In this document: one piece after another, positions 10,190 to 22,787 of the stretch
Layout of the letters: every line of letters starts with the position of its first letter
How positions within the stretch are numbered: position 1 is the stretch's first letter
Assembly (NCBI RefSeq): GCF_047511655.1
Contig: NC_133392.1
Location: forward strand, 96,651,042-96,715,041
DNA length: 64,000 bases
Source of the DNA: Castor canadensis
Taxonomy: Eukaryota; Chordata; Mammalia; Rodentia; Castoridae
Direction of reading: 5' to 3'
Made by a program: the position numbers and the translations under genes
The notes under the pieces: model-generated
Database searches by the model: none
Told to the model about the DNA's origin: nothing
What the model saw: the letters and a program-made list of their open reading frames with translations, nothing else

Positions 10190-10803
10190 GGGTTCTCCTA
10201 AGAAACAGAATCAACAGGAGATGGATGATAGGGAGATAGGTAAGTACACGCATAGATGACAGATCAATAGATTAGATATATAGATAGATATTAAGAAAGT
10301 TGGTTCATGTGATTAAGTGCTGAGAGGTCTCATGATAGACCACTTCTCTCATGGAGAACCAGAGAATCTGGTGGAGTAGCTTGGAGTAGCTCAGTAAAAG
10401 TCAAAGTTCTCAGAACTAGGAAAGCTAACGGCATAAATGTCAGTCCAAGACCAAAGCCCTGAAAAACTGCGGTGGAGGGGAGGCTGGCCCAAGTCTAAAG
10501 TCCAAAAGCTGGAGAATCTGAAGTTCTGATATTCTCCTACTCAAGGGTGTTTCAGATCCAGAAGAGAGGATTCATCTTTCCTCCAACTTTTTGTTCTATA
10601 CAGGTCCTCAGACAATTAAAGCATTCCATTCACATTGGATGAGGACAGATATTCCTTACTTGGTCCACTAATTTAAATGACAATCTCTTTGGGAAAAACC
10701 CTTGCAGACATACCCAGAAATAATCTTGACTGCTGTATGAGTATGCATTAATTTAACCAACCAGGCTGACAACAACTAAAATAAACTATCATAAGTTCTT
10801 CCA
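10190..10803 (-). mobile_element. MLT2-type ERVL LTR (minus strand)
   Basis: Antisense MLT2: 'ggttctcctaagaaacagaa', a GATA/GATAG-rich stretch, 'gttggttcatgtgatt', 'tgctgagaggtctcatgata', 'tttttgttctatacagg', 'cagacatacccagaaataat'. It begins almost directly after the MLT1 LTR. Confidence 0.7.
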
Positions 10804-10804
10804 A

Positions 10805-11118
10805 GAAAGTAACTGAACATATGAGTCATTTAAAAGAGGACTCAACTGGTGATATGACTATGAAAGTCCCTATTTGAACAGCATAGAAGCTCAAAAGATA
10901 GGATTAAATCACCTGTGAATGAGGCTAAACAAAAGACAGAAAAAGTGAAGAAATTTGTATGACTTTAAGATAGGGGGGCCAGAAAATGACACTGAATAGG
11001 AGTGAAAGTATGACAGGAGGAAAGGCTAAGCAGTAGGATGCATCAGGTCAATACAGGAAATGTTTCATCAATGCAAAAATGGTACAAAATGCTAAAATGG
11101 TGTTGATGATCCAGTTTA
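10805..11118 (-). mobile_element. L2 LINE relic, piece 2
   Basis: Plus-strand blocks 'ggattaaatcacctgtgaat', 'ccagaaaatgacactgaata' and 'tgacaggaggaaa' align in order with antisense L2 RT sequence that lies between pieces 1 and 3. The match per block is weak. The collinear order across three pieces is the main support. Confidence 0.5.
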
Positions 11119-11165
11119 TTAGTCAGTATTCTCCAGAACAAATAGAATAAAGGGAGGTAGGTATA

Positions 11166-11226
11166 GGTAGTCAGATGATAGACAGATGATATAGAGATAG
11201 ATACAGAGATAGATAGATAGATGATA
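11166..11226. repeat. (GATA)n-rich imperfect microsatellite
   Basis: Interrupted GATA/GATAG repeats in the MLT2 interior. A shorter counterpart lies at about 10262-10290 in the neighbouring MLT2, so both grew from the same LTR-internal seed. Confidence 0.85.
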
Positions 11227-11311
11227 GATTGATAAATGAGAGAAAAATTTATCAGATTTGTTATGGGGCTCAGCCCATAGGTTTATAGAGACTGAGAAGT
11301 CTCATGATATG

Positions 11312-11682
11312 TGTATTAGTTACTTTTGCATAGCTGTGACCAAAATACTTAACAGAATAATTTAAGAAATGAGTTGATTTATTTTTGCTCACTATTTAAG
11401 AGATTTTTAGTCCCTCACAGCCAGACCCGTTGTTTCTGTGTTCATGGTGAGGCAGAACATCATGGCAGTGAGGGTATGTGAAAGAAGAGGCTCACATCAT
11501 GGCATACAGGAAACAGAGCAGAGGAAGGAACAAGGACCAGGCATAACCTTCAAGGCACATGCCTAGTGACTTACCGCCTCAGTTAGGCCCCACCTCCTAC
11601 TACCTCCTAAACTAGCACAAGCTGGGGACCGCGCATTCAACTCGTGAGCCTGTGGGAGACATTTCATATTGAACTCATAACA
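11312..11682 (-). mobile_element. complete solo MaLR LTR inside MLT2
   Basis: Read on the minus strand it starts TGTTATGAGTTCAATATGAA and ends AACTAATACA, with TG...CA termini. Internally it has 'tgggggacc..'-type MaLR blocks, a 'gccatgatgttctgcctcac' region and a 'gccaaa/gcaaaaataaatc'-type AATAAA. An 8-bp direct repeat, catgatat, lies at 11303-11310 and 11684-11691. About 371 bp, no internal retroviral sequence. Confidence 0.8.
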
Positions 11683-12087
11683 ACATGATATCTGAAAGCT
11701 GGAGACCCAGGAAAGTCAGTTGCATAACTCAGTCTGAATCCAAGGGCTGAACAATGGGGAAGAAGAAGAAGGAAAATGTAGCAATGGTATAAACCCCAGA
11801 GCTCAAAAACTTAAAAATAAAAAGCTTCCGTGTCTAGCTTTAGGAGGTAATGGATGTCTCAACTCAAGGAGGAACAGAGCATTTGCCTTTCCTCCATATT
11901 TTTTTCAATCTGAGCCTTCAACAGATTAGATGATATTTGCCTACCACTAGCAATGGCAGATCTTCTTTAAGGTACAGACTCATATGCTAATGTCCCAGAA
12001 ACAACCTCACAGACACACCCAGAAATGATGTTTTACCAGCTATCTGGTCATCCTTTAGCCCAATGCAGTTGAAACACAAAATTAAGC

Positions 12088-13070
12088 AACACAGTTCAGT
12101 ATGAAGGAAGTGAGAATTGGTCATTGGACTTAACAATGTAGCAGTCATAGTCGATCTTGACAAGAGTAGCTATGGTGAAATATCAAAAGCAAAAGTCTGA
12201 CAGGGAAAGTAAAATAATATTGTGTGTGGAATTTTCTTTTACATACTTCTGCTAAAAAGAGAAAATTATCGAAAATGGCAAATGTTAATAGTTATTGAAG
12301 CTGGGATATAAGGAAGTAAGATTTCAAATATTACCATTTCTACTTTTGTGTATGTCTGAGTTTGAAAAAAAAGTCCTAAAAGGGGAGAATGAGAACTTGA
12401 GGCAACAATTATATACAACATTTTCAAGTAGCTAGAAAAGTAAGCTGAAAAAGAGGATATTATGGGATGCTTTCAGGAGAGAAACTAGGGTCCACAGATA
12501 TTTTTTAAATAGATATGAAAAATTATAACCAATTTGTGTGCTGATAGCAATGATCTAGTGGAGAGGGAAAGTTGATTGTGAATAAAAGGAAAAGGGAAGA
12601 ATTGCTATAAAGATAATTGAACAGGTAAAATTAAAAAGTAATTGCACAATGCGGGGCTTCCCTTTAGATCTGAGCACAGTAGTTCTAGGAGTGACATAGA
12701 ATCTATGGGCATAACGGAAGTTAACTGGGTAGATTATTCTAATTTTTTCTGTTTTTTTAATAAAATAGTCACAACCTCAGGGTGAAGACAAATGGGAGGG
12801 TGTTTTGCGTTTAAGAAGGAAACATGAAGTTACCTAGGACAGCGGCAGAGTGAAACGATTAATAATTTCAAAGGGTCAGTCAACATGGTTGTGTGCTTTT
12901 CTCCGCTGTAAGCAGCAGGCCAGATGTAGAGGCCAAGTACAAAAATAGATGGATTCCTTCAGTTGGATTTTTCAGACTTGCAAAATAAAGAACAAGTTAA
13001 TTAAGATTATGTTCAGGGGAATGAGGGATAAAGGAGGAGAAAGTAAAAGGTTATAGATTCAGCAGATTGC
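12088..13070 (-). mobile_element. L2 LINE relic, piece 3 (RT 5' side)
   Basis: Antisense L2 RT and upstream sequence: 'gtgagaattggtcattggac', 'gatcttgacaagagtagct', 'tgtgctgatagcaatgatct', 'agtggagagggaaagttgat', 'cagtcaacatggttgtgtgc'. In L2 these encode the region around the RT active-site approach. All frames are broken. Confidence 0.75.
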
Positions 13071-13289
13071 TGTACTCAATAAAGTAGTCTAGTAGGATTG
13101 AGGGTCTAGACAATCTCCTTTCATTGACTGCATTAAAATGTAAAATTATTTTCATTAAAACATATCACAAAAGTGAAAATAGAGACTACAGATCGGAAAC
13201 TGTTTTATATTTGTGTGTAATATGCTGTGCATATGGCTACAAGACATTTTAAAGCACCTTAAAACAGTAAGGAACAAATAATACATAGG

Positions 13290-13970
13290 CAGTTGAAAAG
13301 ACAATCTGGCAAACATATGAAATGATGTTTCACTTTACCATTAATTAGGGTATCCAATAGGTTAGGTTCAAAATGAAATGCCATTTCATAATAATAGAGT
13401 TGGCAAAAAAATTTTAAAGTTGTTTACAAGTACTGGCAAGAAGGAAAGCATCAGGAATGTTTGTACATGGCACTGGTGGTATTGAGAATTGATACAGCCA
13501 TCTGGAAGAATGTATAAAGTAGCATTGTTTGCAACAATAAAAAGAGAAATAAAAAGGAAAACCATTTAAATGTCTATTAACAGGAGAATGAATCAATAAA
13601 TGTTTTGGTGTACTCATACCATGGGGACATGAAGGAACATAGCTCAATCTCAAAAACAATGTTAAAAGAAAAAATGAAGTTGCAGATTAGAAGCAACTAT
13701 ATAAAAGTTTAAGTTGTTTAAAGCTCACTATGTATTACTTAGAGATATATACAAAATATCCCTATTTACATCTATTTATATACATCAATAGAAATCTATG
13801 AAGAAATTCATCAGAGTACTAAATAAAAGTTTCACAATAATGATTGCTTCAAGAGGAGATATGGACATACACAGAGAAGATTTGAAGAGACTTACCTGTG
13901 ATTACAGGTATTTTCTTGAGTTGAGTGGTAAATACATGGATACTTCATATAGTGTTCTTTGTATCTTTCT
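13290..13970 (+). mobile_element. old L1M/HAL1-like fragment, 3' part
   Basis: Decayed plus-strand L1. It has a 'ggcaagaaggaaagcatcag' block, then 'tgatacagccatctggaaga', 'aacaggagaatgaatcaata' and a late 'gcttcaagaggagatatgga' block. The order follows the end of ORF2 and its 3' UTR. No long frame survives. Confidence 0.5.
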
Positions 13971-14899
13971 TAATGTCTTAAATGTTAATAAATGTTAAAC
14001 CTAAAACCCAGAATATACTAACTGGTAAATTCAGAAATATTGCCATCTCAGAGAAAGTAGGAACATCCTCCCTTCTTTCTCTTCTTACATTTTCTTCTTT
14101 ATCCTATCCATCTTTGCCATCTTGCCCCCTCACTCCCACACGTACTGACTACTGGGTGCCTGACTCAGTACTTTAAAAATGCATATGTTTCTCCGGATTT
14201 ATAGCATTTCACTAGTGTTATAAATCTTTTTAAAAGACCATACCAAGGAACATGTGTACATGGATAGGTAATTTCCTTGATCTCAAACTATTAAAAGGGA
14301 TAAAAATATGAGAGCAATTACTCTCTTTTGAATTCATCTATTTCTGTGAAATCTCATTAGTTAAGCCCACCAGCTCTTTTACTCCCTGAGGCAAGCAAAA
14401 ACTCTTACCTAAATCATATTGTGAAGTCTGACAGACAGCCCAATTTTCCAAAAGTTTAAAGTTTTCTATTAAAGTTTCTATTCAGTTTTTTTTATTTGGT
14501 TTCTTTGTTTTTTCTAGATGAGAAAATGTGCCACTCTATTTCACACACATTTATCATGTGGACCTTAAACTTTCCCTTTCTAATCTTGGCTTACCTTCTT
14601 TCAAATTATTACCCAGCACCTGGGCACCATTTCAGTCACTTCTCTAAGGACCCAGTAGCAATTTTAACAACCATAATGGACAGTAACACTCAGTTTCTGC
14701 AAATATCATTTTCTCCTCTATTCTCCCTTTACTTAAATTGTCCTTAGGGATTTCTTTTCTCCACAGATCAAGTTCATGAATGAATTTGCAGTTGTCATTT
14801 TGATTGGCAGTAGAGACAGTTGTTAGACTATAAATGACCCAATATAAAATAGATTTCAAGTATGCAGAACTTATGATTTCAGCAGGTCTCATTTTCCTA
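13971..14899. other. no recognisable gene; possible decayed repeat
   Basis: Pyrimidine-rich on the plus strand at 14060-14130. Short frames at 14496-14747 (+) and 14644-14994 (-) overlap on opposite strands and carry no domain motif. Confidence 0.35.
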
Positions 14900-15062
14900 T
14901 TTACATACATGTGTAAACTATTCCAGGAATGGAAGGAGGGAGGATAAAAGAGAATGATGGAGGAGGTGGATTCAGCCATGATATATTGTAACAACTTTTG
15001 TAAATGTCACAATATACCGCCAGTACAACTATTTTTTAATTTAAAAAAATTAAAAAAATTTT
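14900..15062 (+). mobile_element. L1 3' end, type B
   Basis: 'ggaggataaaagagaatgat', 'gatatattgtaacaactttt', 'gtaaatgtcacaatatacc' and an AT-rich tail. The same terminal block occurs in antisense at 41.7, 47.8 and 59.2 kb, defining a shared L1 3' UTR. Strongly 5'-truncated. Confidence 0.65.
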
Positions 15063-15114
15063 AAAACAGAGAATGGAATAAGCAAAAGACTAGAAGACTA
15101 GGTTCTAATTTCAT

Positions 15115-15215
15115 TAATTTTGTATTCACTCATTTATTAATCAATCACTAATTATACATGTCCTATGTGCCAGAAATGTGCTAGCACTGGGGTGACCAAG
15201 ATAAGTAAAACGTGT
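15115..15215 (-). mobile_element. L2 3' terminal fragment
   Basis: 'tattcactcatttattaatc', 'catgtcctatgtgccagaaa' and 'tgtgctagcactggggtgac' match the antisense extreme 3' end of L2 (the ATTCATTCAACAAATATTT...GTGCCAGGCACTG pattern). Confidence 0.65.
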
Positions 15216-17144
15216 TTTATCTAGAAATCACTGTCACTCAAGTCAAACAACAGCTTTTTTATAAATTTTCCCAGATCAATATTTTAATATCTTATTTTGC
15301 AAGATGGATAAAATGTTGGTCCTAACAATCTCATTAATATGAGAATGAAAGATGCATATTAATGTATGGTAAGGAGCAAAGGCAATTTAACTCCATTGAA
15401 AAGAGCTACATGCTTTTTGTGAGCATCAAGTTCTTTTTAATTAAACCAAGATTAAAGACAATTAAACAACAAACCAGTATAATCGTTAATTTCATTTCCT
15501 CTCATACCAAAAACACATTGAAGATTCTGCGGTAGGGGGAGAGTATGAAAATATGGAATGAAAGTATAATGCCATCTCTGACACTGCTGAAAACTCTCAT
15601 CTACTGCTTGGTTCAGGTCCCCATGTCCCTTTTCCTCTTGAGACCAATAGGAGAACATGCCTATTGGTGTGATTGTCCTTATGCTGCAAAGAGAAAAGTC
15701 TGTCAATTCCACTAGACAGTCCCAACAATCTAAGGTGTCAAGGGTAATTTATTCAGAAAGATGAGAATGGAGACAAACTGCAAAAACTATTATTGAAATG
15801 GAAGAATTAGTTTGAAAGAGCAAATGGAGATTTATCTCTTCATTCCAAGATATATTAACTATGAAGTTGCAAATTCGAAAAGTTAGTCTGGACAAGAAAT
15901 AAACACTTCTCCAAAATGACTTCTTAAAAGGTCTCAAAAAACCTCCTTTAAGAAAAAAGGATGAACTAACTGAAGTAGCCACTTCAGCCATTGGTCTTGT
16001 TTTAGCTTTGATTATTGAATTGTTCTTTTTTCATGATTTATATGTTTTGAAAACATTGGCAACTTTGGGCACCTTTGCCATCATAGGTATTTAAATGAAA
16101 GCCTAGCACTCTCTGCAACTGCTACAGATGTCCCCAAGATCCATGATAGGACACAGTATCATAGCCATTAAGAGGTCTCACTTCATTTACCATGTCACTT
16201 TGATCATATTGATTGTAAGGAATTTGGCAAGTGAGCTAAAAGCAGCCAACCAGAGATCCTATAAGGAAGGTTCTGTAGGCCTATAAAGAAGGTATGAAAG
16301 AAAACGCCATCTAATAGTTTAGTGCTAAATTAAACTATTCACAAAGATTACTTTTTGGTGAATTTAAGTTCAATGCTAGAACAAACCAAGTGCCTAGCAT
16401 TCAACATTTTTTCAAGTAAATGATACATAAGTTATTGAGTAACTGAATGAAATGAGAAGTCTGAGCAAGATAGAGAACAGATGATGGATACACAGAAAGG
16501 GTAAAAGCTACTAAACAGAAGAAGTATGAGTAAGTAGAATCTATAGCAAAATAAAAGAAGGGGTAGTCAGCAGCATGGCAGGAAGAAGTGAGTAGAAATG
16601 AAGCTGAGATTGAGTAGGTAGAAAGGTATTCCACACCCTGAATCTGACTTTCCAGCAATTTTCAAGGCCTTCTTGAGACCTGTAGATTCTAATATGCTTT
16701 CTGACCTTCCTGTATTCTCATCACAGGAAATTACAAGTCTTACTACCTGAGTAATTTGAACTAATATAACGTGGATAAAATAATATAATAATAAAAATAA
16801 TATCATTTTATTTCATAAAATAATAATAGAAGTATACAACACACCTTTTTCAAAGCTCATTTTCTCTTTCTTTCCATAGGTGAGGTAATAAATCATAATG
16901 GAGTCTCTCAAAAATCAAAATACACCTGTAAACTCTGAGATAAAATGCCAGAGACTACCTTTTGACTAAACAAAGCAGGTTTAATTTATTATGGTAATTC
17001 TAAATTCATAATTATGAATCATTGTAAATACTATTTTGGAATAGCTAAAGCCTTTTGAGAAAAAACATATTTCCCTAAACAATAGTAATGTCATATAGTG
17101 ATTATGATATATCTTACTTATTAACTTTTAAGAATTAGATTTTT
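15216..17144. other. no recognisable gene or repeat
   Basis: About 1.9 kb without an assignable transposon. Minus-strand frames at 15452-15712 and 15749-15991 show no domain signature and lie in ordinary AT-rich DNA. 16780-16830 is AT-rich low-complexity sequence. Confidence 0.35.
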
Positions 17145-18292
17145 GTATTTTTTTTATTTATTTTTTTATTATTCATATGTGCATACAATGCTTGGGTCAT
17201 TTCTCTCCCCTGCCCCCACCCCCTTCCTTACCACCCACCCCCTCAATACCCAGCAGGAACTATTTTGCCCTTATCTCTAATTTTGTTGAAGAGAGAGTAT
17301 AAGCAATAATAGGAAGGAACAAGGGTTTTTGTTAGTTGAGATAAGGATAGCTATATAGGGAGTTGACTCGCATTGATTTCCTGTGCATGTGTGTTACCTT
17401 CTAGGTTAATTCTTTTTGATCTAACCTTTTCTCTACTTCCTGGTCCCCTTCTCCTATTGGCCTCAGTTACTTTTAAGGTATCTGCTTTAGTTTCTCTGAG
17501 TTGAGGGCAACAAATGCTAGCTAATTTTTTAGGTGTCTTACTTGTCCTCATAATCTCCCTTGTGTGTTCTCATTTTTATCATGTGATCAAAGTCCAATCC
17601 CCTGGTTGTGTTTGCCCTTGATCTAATGTCCGCATATGAGGGAGAACATACGATTTTTGGTCTTTTGGGCCAGGCTAACCTCACTCAGAATGATGTTCTC
17701 CAATTCCATCATTTACCAGCAAATGATAACATTTGATTCTTCTTCATGGCTACATAAAATTCCATTGTGTATAAATACCACATTTTCTTTTCCATTCGTC
17801 AGTAGTGGGGCATCTTGGCTGTTTCCATAACTTGGCTATTGTGAATAGTGCCGCAATAAACATGGGTGTGCAGGTGCCTCTGGAGTAACCTGTGTCACAG
17901 TCTTTTGGGTATATCCCCAAGAGTGGTATTGCTGGATCAAATGGTAGATCAATGTTTAGTGTTTTAAGTAGCCTCCAAATTTTTTTCCAGAGTGATTGTA
18001 CTAGTTTACATTCCTACCAACAGTGTAAGAGGGTTCCTTTTTCCCCGCATCCTCGCCAACACCTGTTGTTGGTGGTGTTGCTGATGATGGCTATTCTAAC
18101 AGGGGTGAGGTGGAATCTTGGTGTGGTTTTAATTTGCATTTCCTTTATTGTTAGAGATGGTGAGCATTTTTTCATGTATTTTTTGGCCATTTGAATTTCT
18201 TCTTTTGAGAAAGTTCTGTTTAGTTCACTTGCCCATTTCTTTATTGGTTCATTAGTTTTGGGAGAATTTAGTTTTTTAAGTTCCCTATATAA
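17145..18292 (-). mobile_element. L1 type A, 5'-truncated, minus strand
   Basis: Poly(T) at the left is the tail. Next come a C-rich tract at 17205-17250 (the G-rich 3' UTR read backwards), the 3' UTR, then ORF2 C-terminal sequence with 'caacagtgtaagagggttcc' and 'gtggaatcttggtgtggttt'. An imperfect flanking repeat (17131-17144 versus 18293-18306, 11 of 14) may be a decayed target duplication. The minus-strand frame at 17351-17551 is discussed in the findings. Confidence 0.85.
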
Positions 18293-19287
18293 GGAACTAG
18301 GTTTTTTTAAAAAAAATCAAATGAATACAATATATTAGCCAAATGTGGTCAATGGGCTAAGATTGACACATGAAGAAGAGGTACTTATTGATGTAAAATA
18401 ATAACAGATTTGGATATTAGTGTTCATATAGAGAGTAGGTAGGAAACACTTGCTACTCTATTTTTCAAGTGGAAAGTATTTAAGACTCCAATAGCCAGGA
18501 AGAAATAATGTTGGCCCACAGTTAGTGAGGATTTAACTAGAACAACAGAAATCAGAATATGCATTTTTAACAGAAGGATTTTAATACAGAAGATTAATCA
18601 CTAAGGAATTAATGAGAAAAGTACAAAAGGACTATGGTGATTCAGTTATAAAGACTGTAGGAATTATCACAATTAAGTTTGAAAGAGCAAAAGAGAACGT
18701 GTTGAGTTACCAGATACTAGAATTTTGGTAGAGAAGTGTCATACAGCTGATACTTAATCTTCTAAGGATATAGTATTATGTGGTTCCTGATAGTATCTCT
18801 GAGGCAATGTCAAAGGGCTGGTGAAAAGAGAACAGAGAGAAACTAGAGGGTGGTACCAATGGCTTTTGTAGCAACACTGACAGAAATAGTAAGAATAGGA
18901 AAAAGTACCTTCTTCCTTCCACCCAACTTCCAATCTCCCACTAGTACCTCTGTTTTTCAGAACCTAAGAGGAAGTCAGCATCTGGAAATTTATTTTACAG
19001 AATCTCAGCCCTAAAAGGACTGACCTTGCGGAGACTGAACTGCAACAGTGAGATACTAGTCTACAGTTATTCTGGGCCAGCCATACTGAATCTTTTAATG
19101 ACAGTGGAAGTGAATGTTACTGATGATGAGTTCGGTTCAAGGTCACTGCTCAGGCAGCAGCTGGAGTCTTCTGTACTCTCTTTTGGAGCTGCAAAGCCAC
19201 AGGTGGGACACACTTCATTCCCATCCCATTGCTTTTTTTTTTTTTTTAAGTTAAATTCACCTTATGAGGAAAGGAGAAGGGAATCCT
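18293..19287. other. unassigned, possible old LTR/LINE remnant
   Basis: Blocks such as 'aacagaaggattttaataca' and 'cttccacccaacttccaatc' look like an eroded mammalian interspersed repeat, but I cannot name the family. A T-run lies at about 19232-19248. The plus-strand 104-codon frame (19026-19340) crosses the poly(T) and is not a gene. Confidence 0.3.
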
Positions 19288-19660
19288 ATATATTAGTTTT
19301 CTGTTGCTATACAGAAAATTCCCCAAACCAAGCTGAATAGCTTGAAAGGACCTCAGTTTAATACCTCTAATTTCCAAGGTTCAGGAGCCCAGGTACAAGA
19401 TAACTGGGTCCAATGCTTAGGCTCTGATAAAGCTGAAATCAAGGTGTTGTTCATTCTTTGATTCCTTTCTGGGACTCTAGGTCCTCTTTCCAGATTACTA
19501 GCTGTTGGTAAGCCTCAATTCCTTGTGATCAGGGCAGAACTCAAATCCCTGTGATTTTTTTTTTTTCCCCTTTTATCTTAGGAACCACTTTCAATTACCA
19601 GAGGCTACCTCTCTCCATCAGCAATTCACAGCATAGCTGCTTGTGTTACTCAAGATGAAT
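19288..19660 (-). mobile_element. MLT1-type MaLR LTR (minus strand)
   Basis: 'tattagttttctgttgctat', 'gataaagctgaaatcaaggt', 'gttgttcattctttgattcc', 'gggactctaggtcc' and 'accagaggctacctctct' follow the antisense order of MLT1 LTRs. The far end is lost. Confidence 0.6.
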
Positions 19661-19979
19661 CATTGAAATTTTATTCTTGAATTTTTCCCTCAGGGGATCC
19701 ACTTACATGACAAACATTGCAATTGGCATATTGGAGTTGGACAGTGACTTTAAAATACCAAAAACTCTTTAAAAAATTAAAGACTCTAAGTCACAGCCAT
19801 CCTTATCCTTTTCTCATTACCCTCCTATAATTCTGTTAACATTATTAATAATAAAAAGATGATTTGAATCCTTTCACATCTTTTTCCTTTCTCGTGTATG
19901 TTTATACAAACATAGTTTCTTTAAATAAGATCATGCTGTACACATTGGTCTTTGTTTTTTACTTCTCCTTAATAAACCT

Positions 19980-20857
19980 CTACATAACTCACTATCCAAA
20001 GAAGAAAATCCCAATGAAAAGTAAACAAAATATAAGAGCAAATAATCGGAATAGGAAAAATACGCCCATCAAATCTTGCTTTCCTCACTAGAATAGTATT
20101 CAGATGTTAATTTATAGCCTAAAACACATATCAAAAAAGAAATATTCCCCAAATCAATTATCTAATTATCTACCTCAGGAGCTAAAAAAGAATAGCAAAT
20201 TAAACCCAAGCATAGGAGGTGAATGAAATATTAAAACTAAAAGCAAAAATGAATAAAAGAGAAACAAATATAACCTAGTTAAAATTAACAATGTCAGTTA
20301 ATTGATTAAATAAATGAAATTGATAAAACTATGATCAAGAATAAAAGAAAACAAAACCAACAATATCAGCAATGCAAATGAAAATTATAGATTCTACAGA
20401 CATCAAAATAATGATACAAAGATTTTATGACAACTTTTTGCCTAAAAGTTTGAAAATTTAGGTGGCAGTGGCAAATTACCAGGAAACACCTATCAAAGCT
20501 GACACTGGAAGAAATAAAAAACAGAAATGTTCTATATATAAGTGATCTGGAATTTGTAATTTAAAACCTCTTAACAGACAAAATAAGAAGGAAATGAATA
20601 CCACCCCCCCACACACACACAGGTCCCGATACCTTCACCAATGAATCTTTCCAAATATTCAAGGGAGAAATGATTCCAATGTTGCAAAAGTTTTTTATGG
20701 TGAGGAAAATAAAATGCTTCCTAACTAATTTGTTAAATTAGCATAACCTCAGTTCCACATTTTAGAAGGATATTAACAAAAAGGAAATATATAATTTTTC
20801 TTATGAGCACAAATTTTTAAAAATTCTAAATGAAATGTTATAAAGTTGAAATTTTAT

Positions 20858-20902
<45 letters not shown>

Positions 20903-21752
20903 AAAACAATTTGGGTTTATTTCAGGGATTTAATTTAACAGTTGGAAATCAATGTAATGTATTCCAATAACAGAATAAGAAAAGAAAACACATAATCTTG
21001 ATAGATGCAGTAAAACTGCTGCATAACACTGAACCACATTTCATTAGTGAATTGAATGTGTATATGTGTGTGTTATATATATGTCTGTGTATGTACTCAA
21101 ATAAATTAAGTCTATTGTCATTGTTTCTCTACACAGAGTAGACAATAGATAGTGGAATAGGATAGAAAGCACAGAAACACACCCATGTGTTTGTGATCCC
21201 CTAAATCATGACACCATGCATTGCAACACAGTGGAGAGAGTCTTTTCAATGAACCTAATGAATCAATTGGAGATACATATGGGAAAAAATAAATCTCATT
21301 CCACCTTGTCACCAAACATAACAATCATATACCACATGAAGTATGGATTTAAATGTGAAAGGTCAAATAACAAAACTTCAAGACTAAGATGACAGACAAG
21401 GGCATCTTCATGACCTTGGAGTGTACAATGATATGTTAAAAGGATATAAAAAAAATAGCTCTACAAAGCACTAACTATAAAATAAAGATTGATGTATTGG
21501 ACTTCATTAAAATGAATACCATCTGTTCATCAAGAAACACAAAAAGTACACAAAGATATTTGTGTGTGATAAGGTTAACGAGATATCCAACATTATTTTT
21601 CATAAACAAATAAATAAATTAACCAATTAATAAACATTTCCCTCTGAATGAGGCTTCTGGGGTACTCATAAATCCTATTTCTTAATCTGAGTGGTGGTTA
21701 TAGAGTGGCTGTGCTTGTTGAAAATGTGTCAAATTCTACACTTAAGATTTTT
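19980..21752 (+). mobile_element. L1M relic, ORF2 to 3' UTR
   Basis: Plus-strand old L1. ORF2-like blocks are 'gatctggaatttgtaat', 'taccttcaccaatgaatc' and 'cttgatagatgcagtaaaac'. Later come 'gtggaataggatagaaagca', 'caagactaagatga' and 'cttcattaaaatgaatacc'. The 3' UTR ends in 'gagtggtggttatagagtgg' and 'ctacacttaagat'. Stops and indels occur throughout. Its final bases reappear after the younger L1 at about 22816-22860. Confidence 0.65.
20859..20901. repeat. (TA)n(CA)n compound microsatellite
   Basis: About 30 bp of TA followed by about 13 bp of CA, inside the L1M relic. Confidence 0.95.
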
Positions 21753-22787
21753 TGCTCACCATTTCTAGCCATAAAGGAAATGCAAGTCAAAACCACACCA
21801 AGATTCCACCTCACTTCTATTAAAATAGCCATCATTAAAAATACCACTAAAAGCAGGTGATGGCAAGGATGTGGGGAAAAAGAACCTTGTACACTGCTGG
21901 TGGGAATGCAAACCAGTGCAACCAGTCTGGAAAAAAATTTGGATGCTTCTTAAAAAACTAAACAGATTTGCCATATGATCCAGCAATTCCACTCTTAGGG
22001 ATATACCCAAAAGAATTCGACACAGGTTACTCCAGAGGCACTTGCACACCCATGTTTATTGCAGTACTATTCACAATAGCCAAGTTATGGAAACAGCCAA
22101 GATGCCCAACTATTGATGAATGGATTTGGAAACTATGGTATTTATACACAATAGAATTCTACTCAGCAATGAAGAAGAATGAAATCTTATCATTCACAAG
22201 TAAATGGATGGAACTGGAGAACATCATTTTGAGCAAGGTTAGCGAGGCTCAGATGACCAAAAATCGTATGTTCTACCTCATATGCGGACTTTAGATCTAG
22301 GGCAAATGCAATAATGTTGGACTTGCATCACATGCTAAGGGGAGAGCACACTTAGGAGGTGTGGGGATAGGTAGGAAACCCAAAACATGAAAGTATTTGA
22401 TGACCCACTGCAGAGGAACTAATACAGAAACTTTAAAGTAACAGAAGTCAATATGAGAAGGTGATCAGGAACTAGAAAAAAGGACAGTTAGAAATGAATC
22501 AACTTCGAATGTAACACATTTGTACATGGAAACAATGCTAGGAATCTTTCTGTACAGCTATCCTTATCTCAACTAGCAAAAATGCTTTGTCTTTCTTATT
22601 ATTGCTTATGTCTTCTCTTCAACAAAATTGGAGAAAAGGGCAGAACAGGTTCTGCCTGGAAGCGAGGGGGTGAGGGGGTGAGGGAGGGGGCGGAGGCAGG
22701 GGGGAGAAATGACCCAAACAATGTATGCTCATATGAATAAACGAATAAAAAAATAAATAAAAGCAAGGGGGAAAAAAAAGAAAGTAA
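21753..22787 (+). mobile_element. L1 type A, 5'-truncated, inserted in L1M
   Basis: It begins in ORF2 C-terminal coding sequence. The frame 21968-22294 encodes the conserved L1 ORF2 tail ([39 protein letters not shown], ending MFYLICGL). Next come the 3' UTR, a G-rich tract at 22664-22705 and an A-rich tail. 5'-truncated and inactive. The left junction ('cttaagat') and the L1M tail at the right show it landed in the older L1 3' UTR. Confidence 0.85.

Larger units (their letters stand above)
11122..12087 (-). mobile_element. second MLT2-type LTR, split by another LTR
   Basis: Left part 11122-11311: 'agtcagtattctccagaaca', GATA repeats and 'gagactgagaagtctcatga'. Right part 11683-12087: 'gaaagctggagacccaggaa', 'gagccttcaacagattagat', 'acctcacagacacacccaga', 'ccagctatctggtcatcc', 'gttgaaacacaaaattaagc'. 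Together they make a nearly complete antisense MLT2. The middle is a separate MaLR LTR. Confidence 0.8.

Noticed and set aside
15452..15991. Two neighbouring minus frames (86 and 80 codons) as a possible split gene
   Set aside because: No shared domain and no convincing splice sites linking them.
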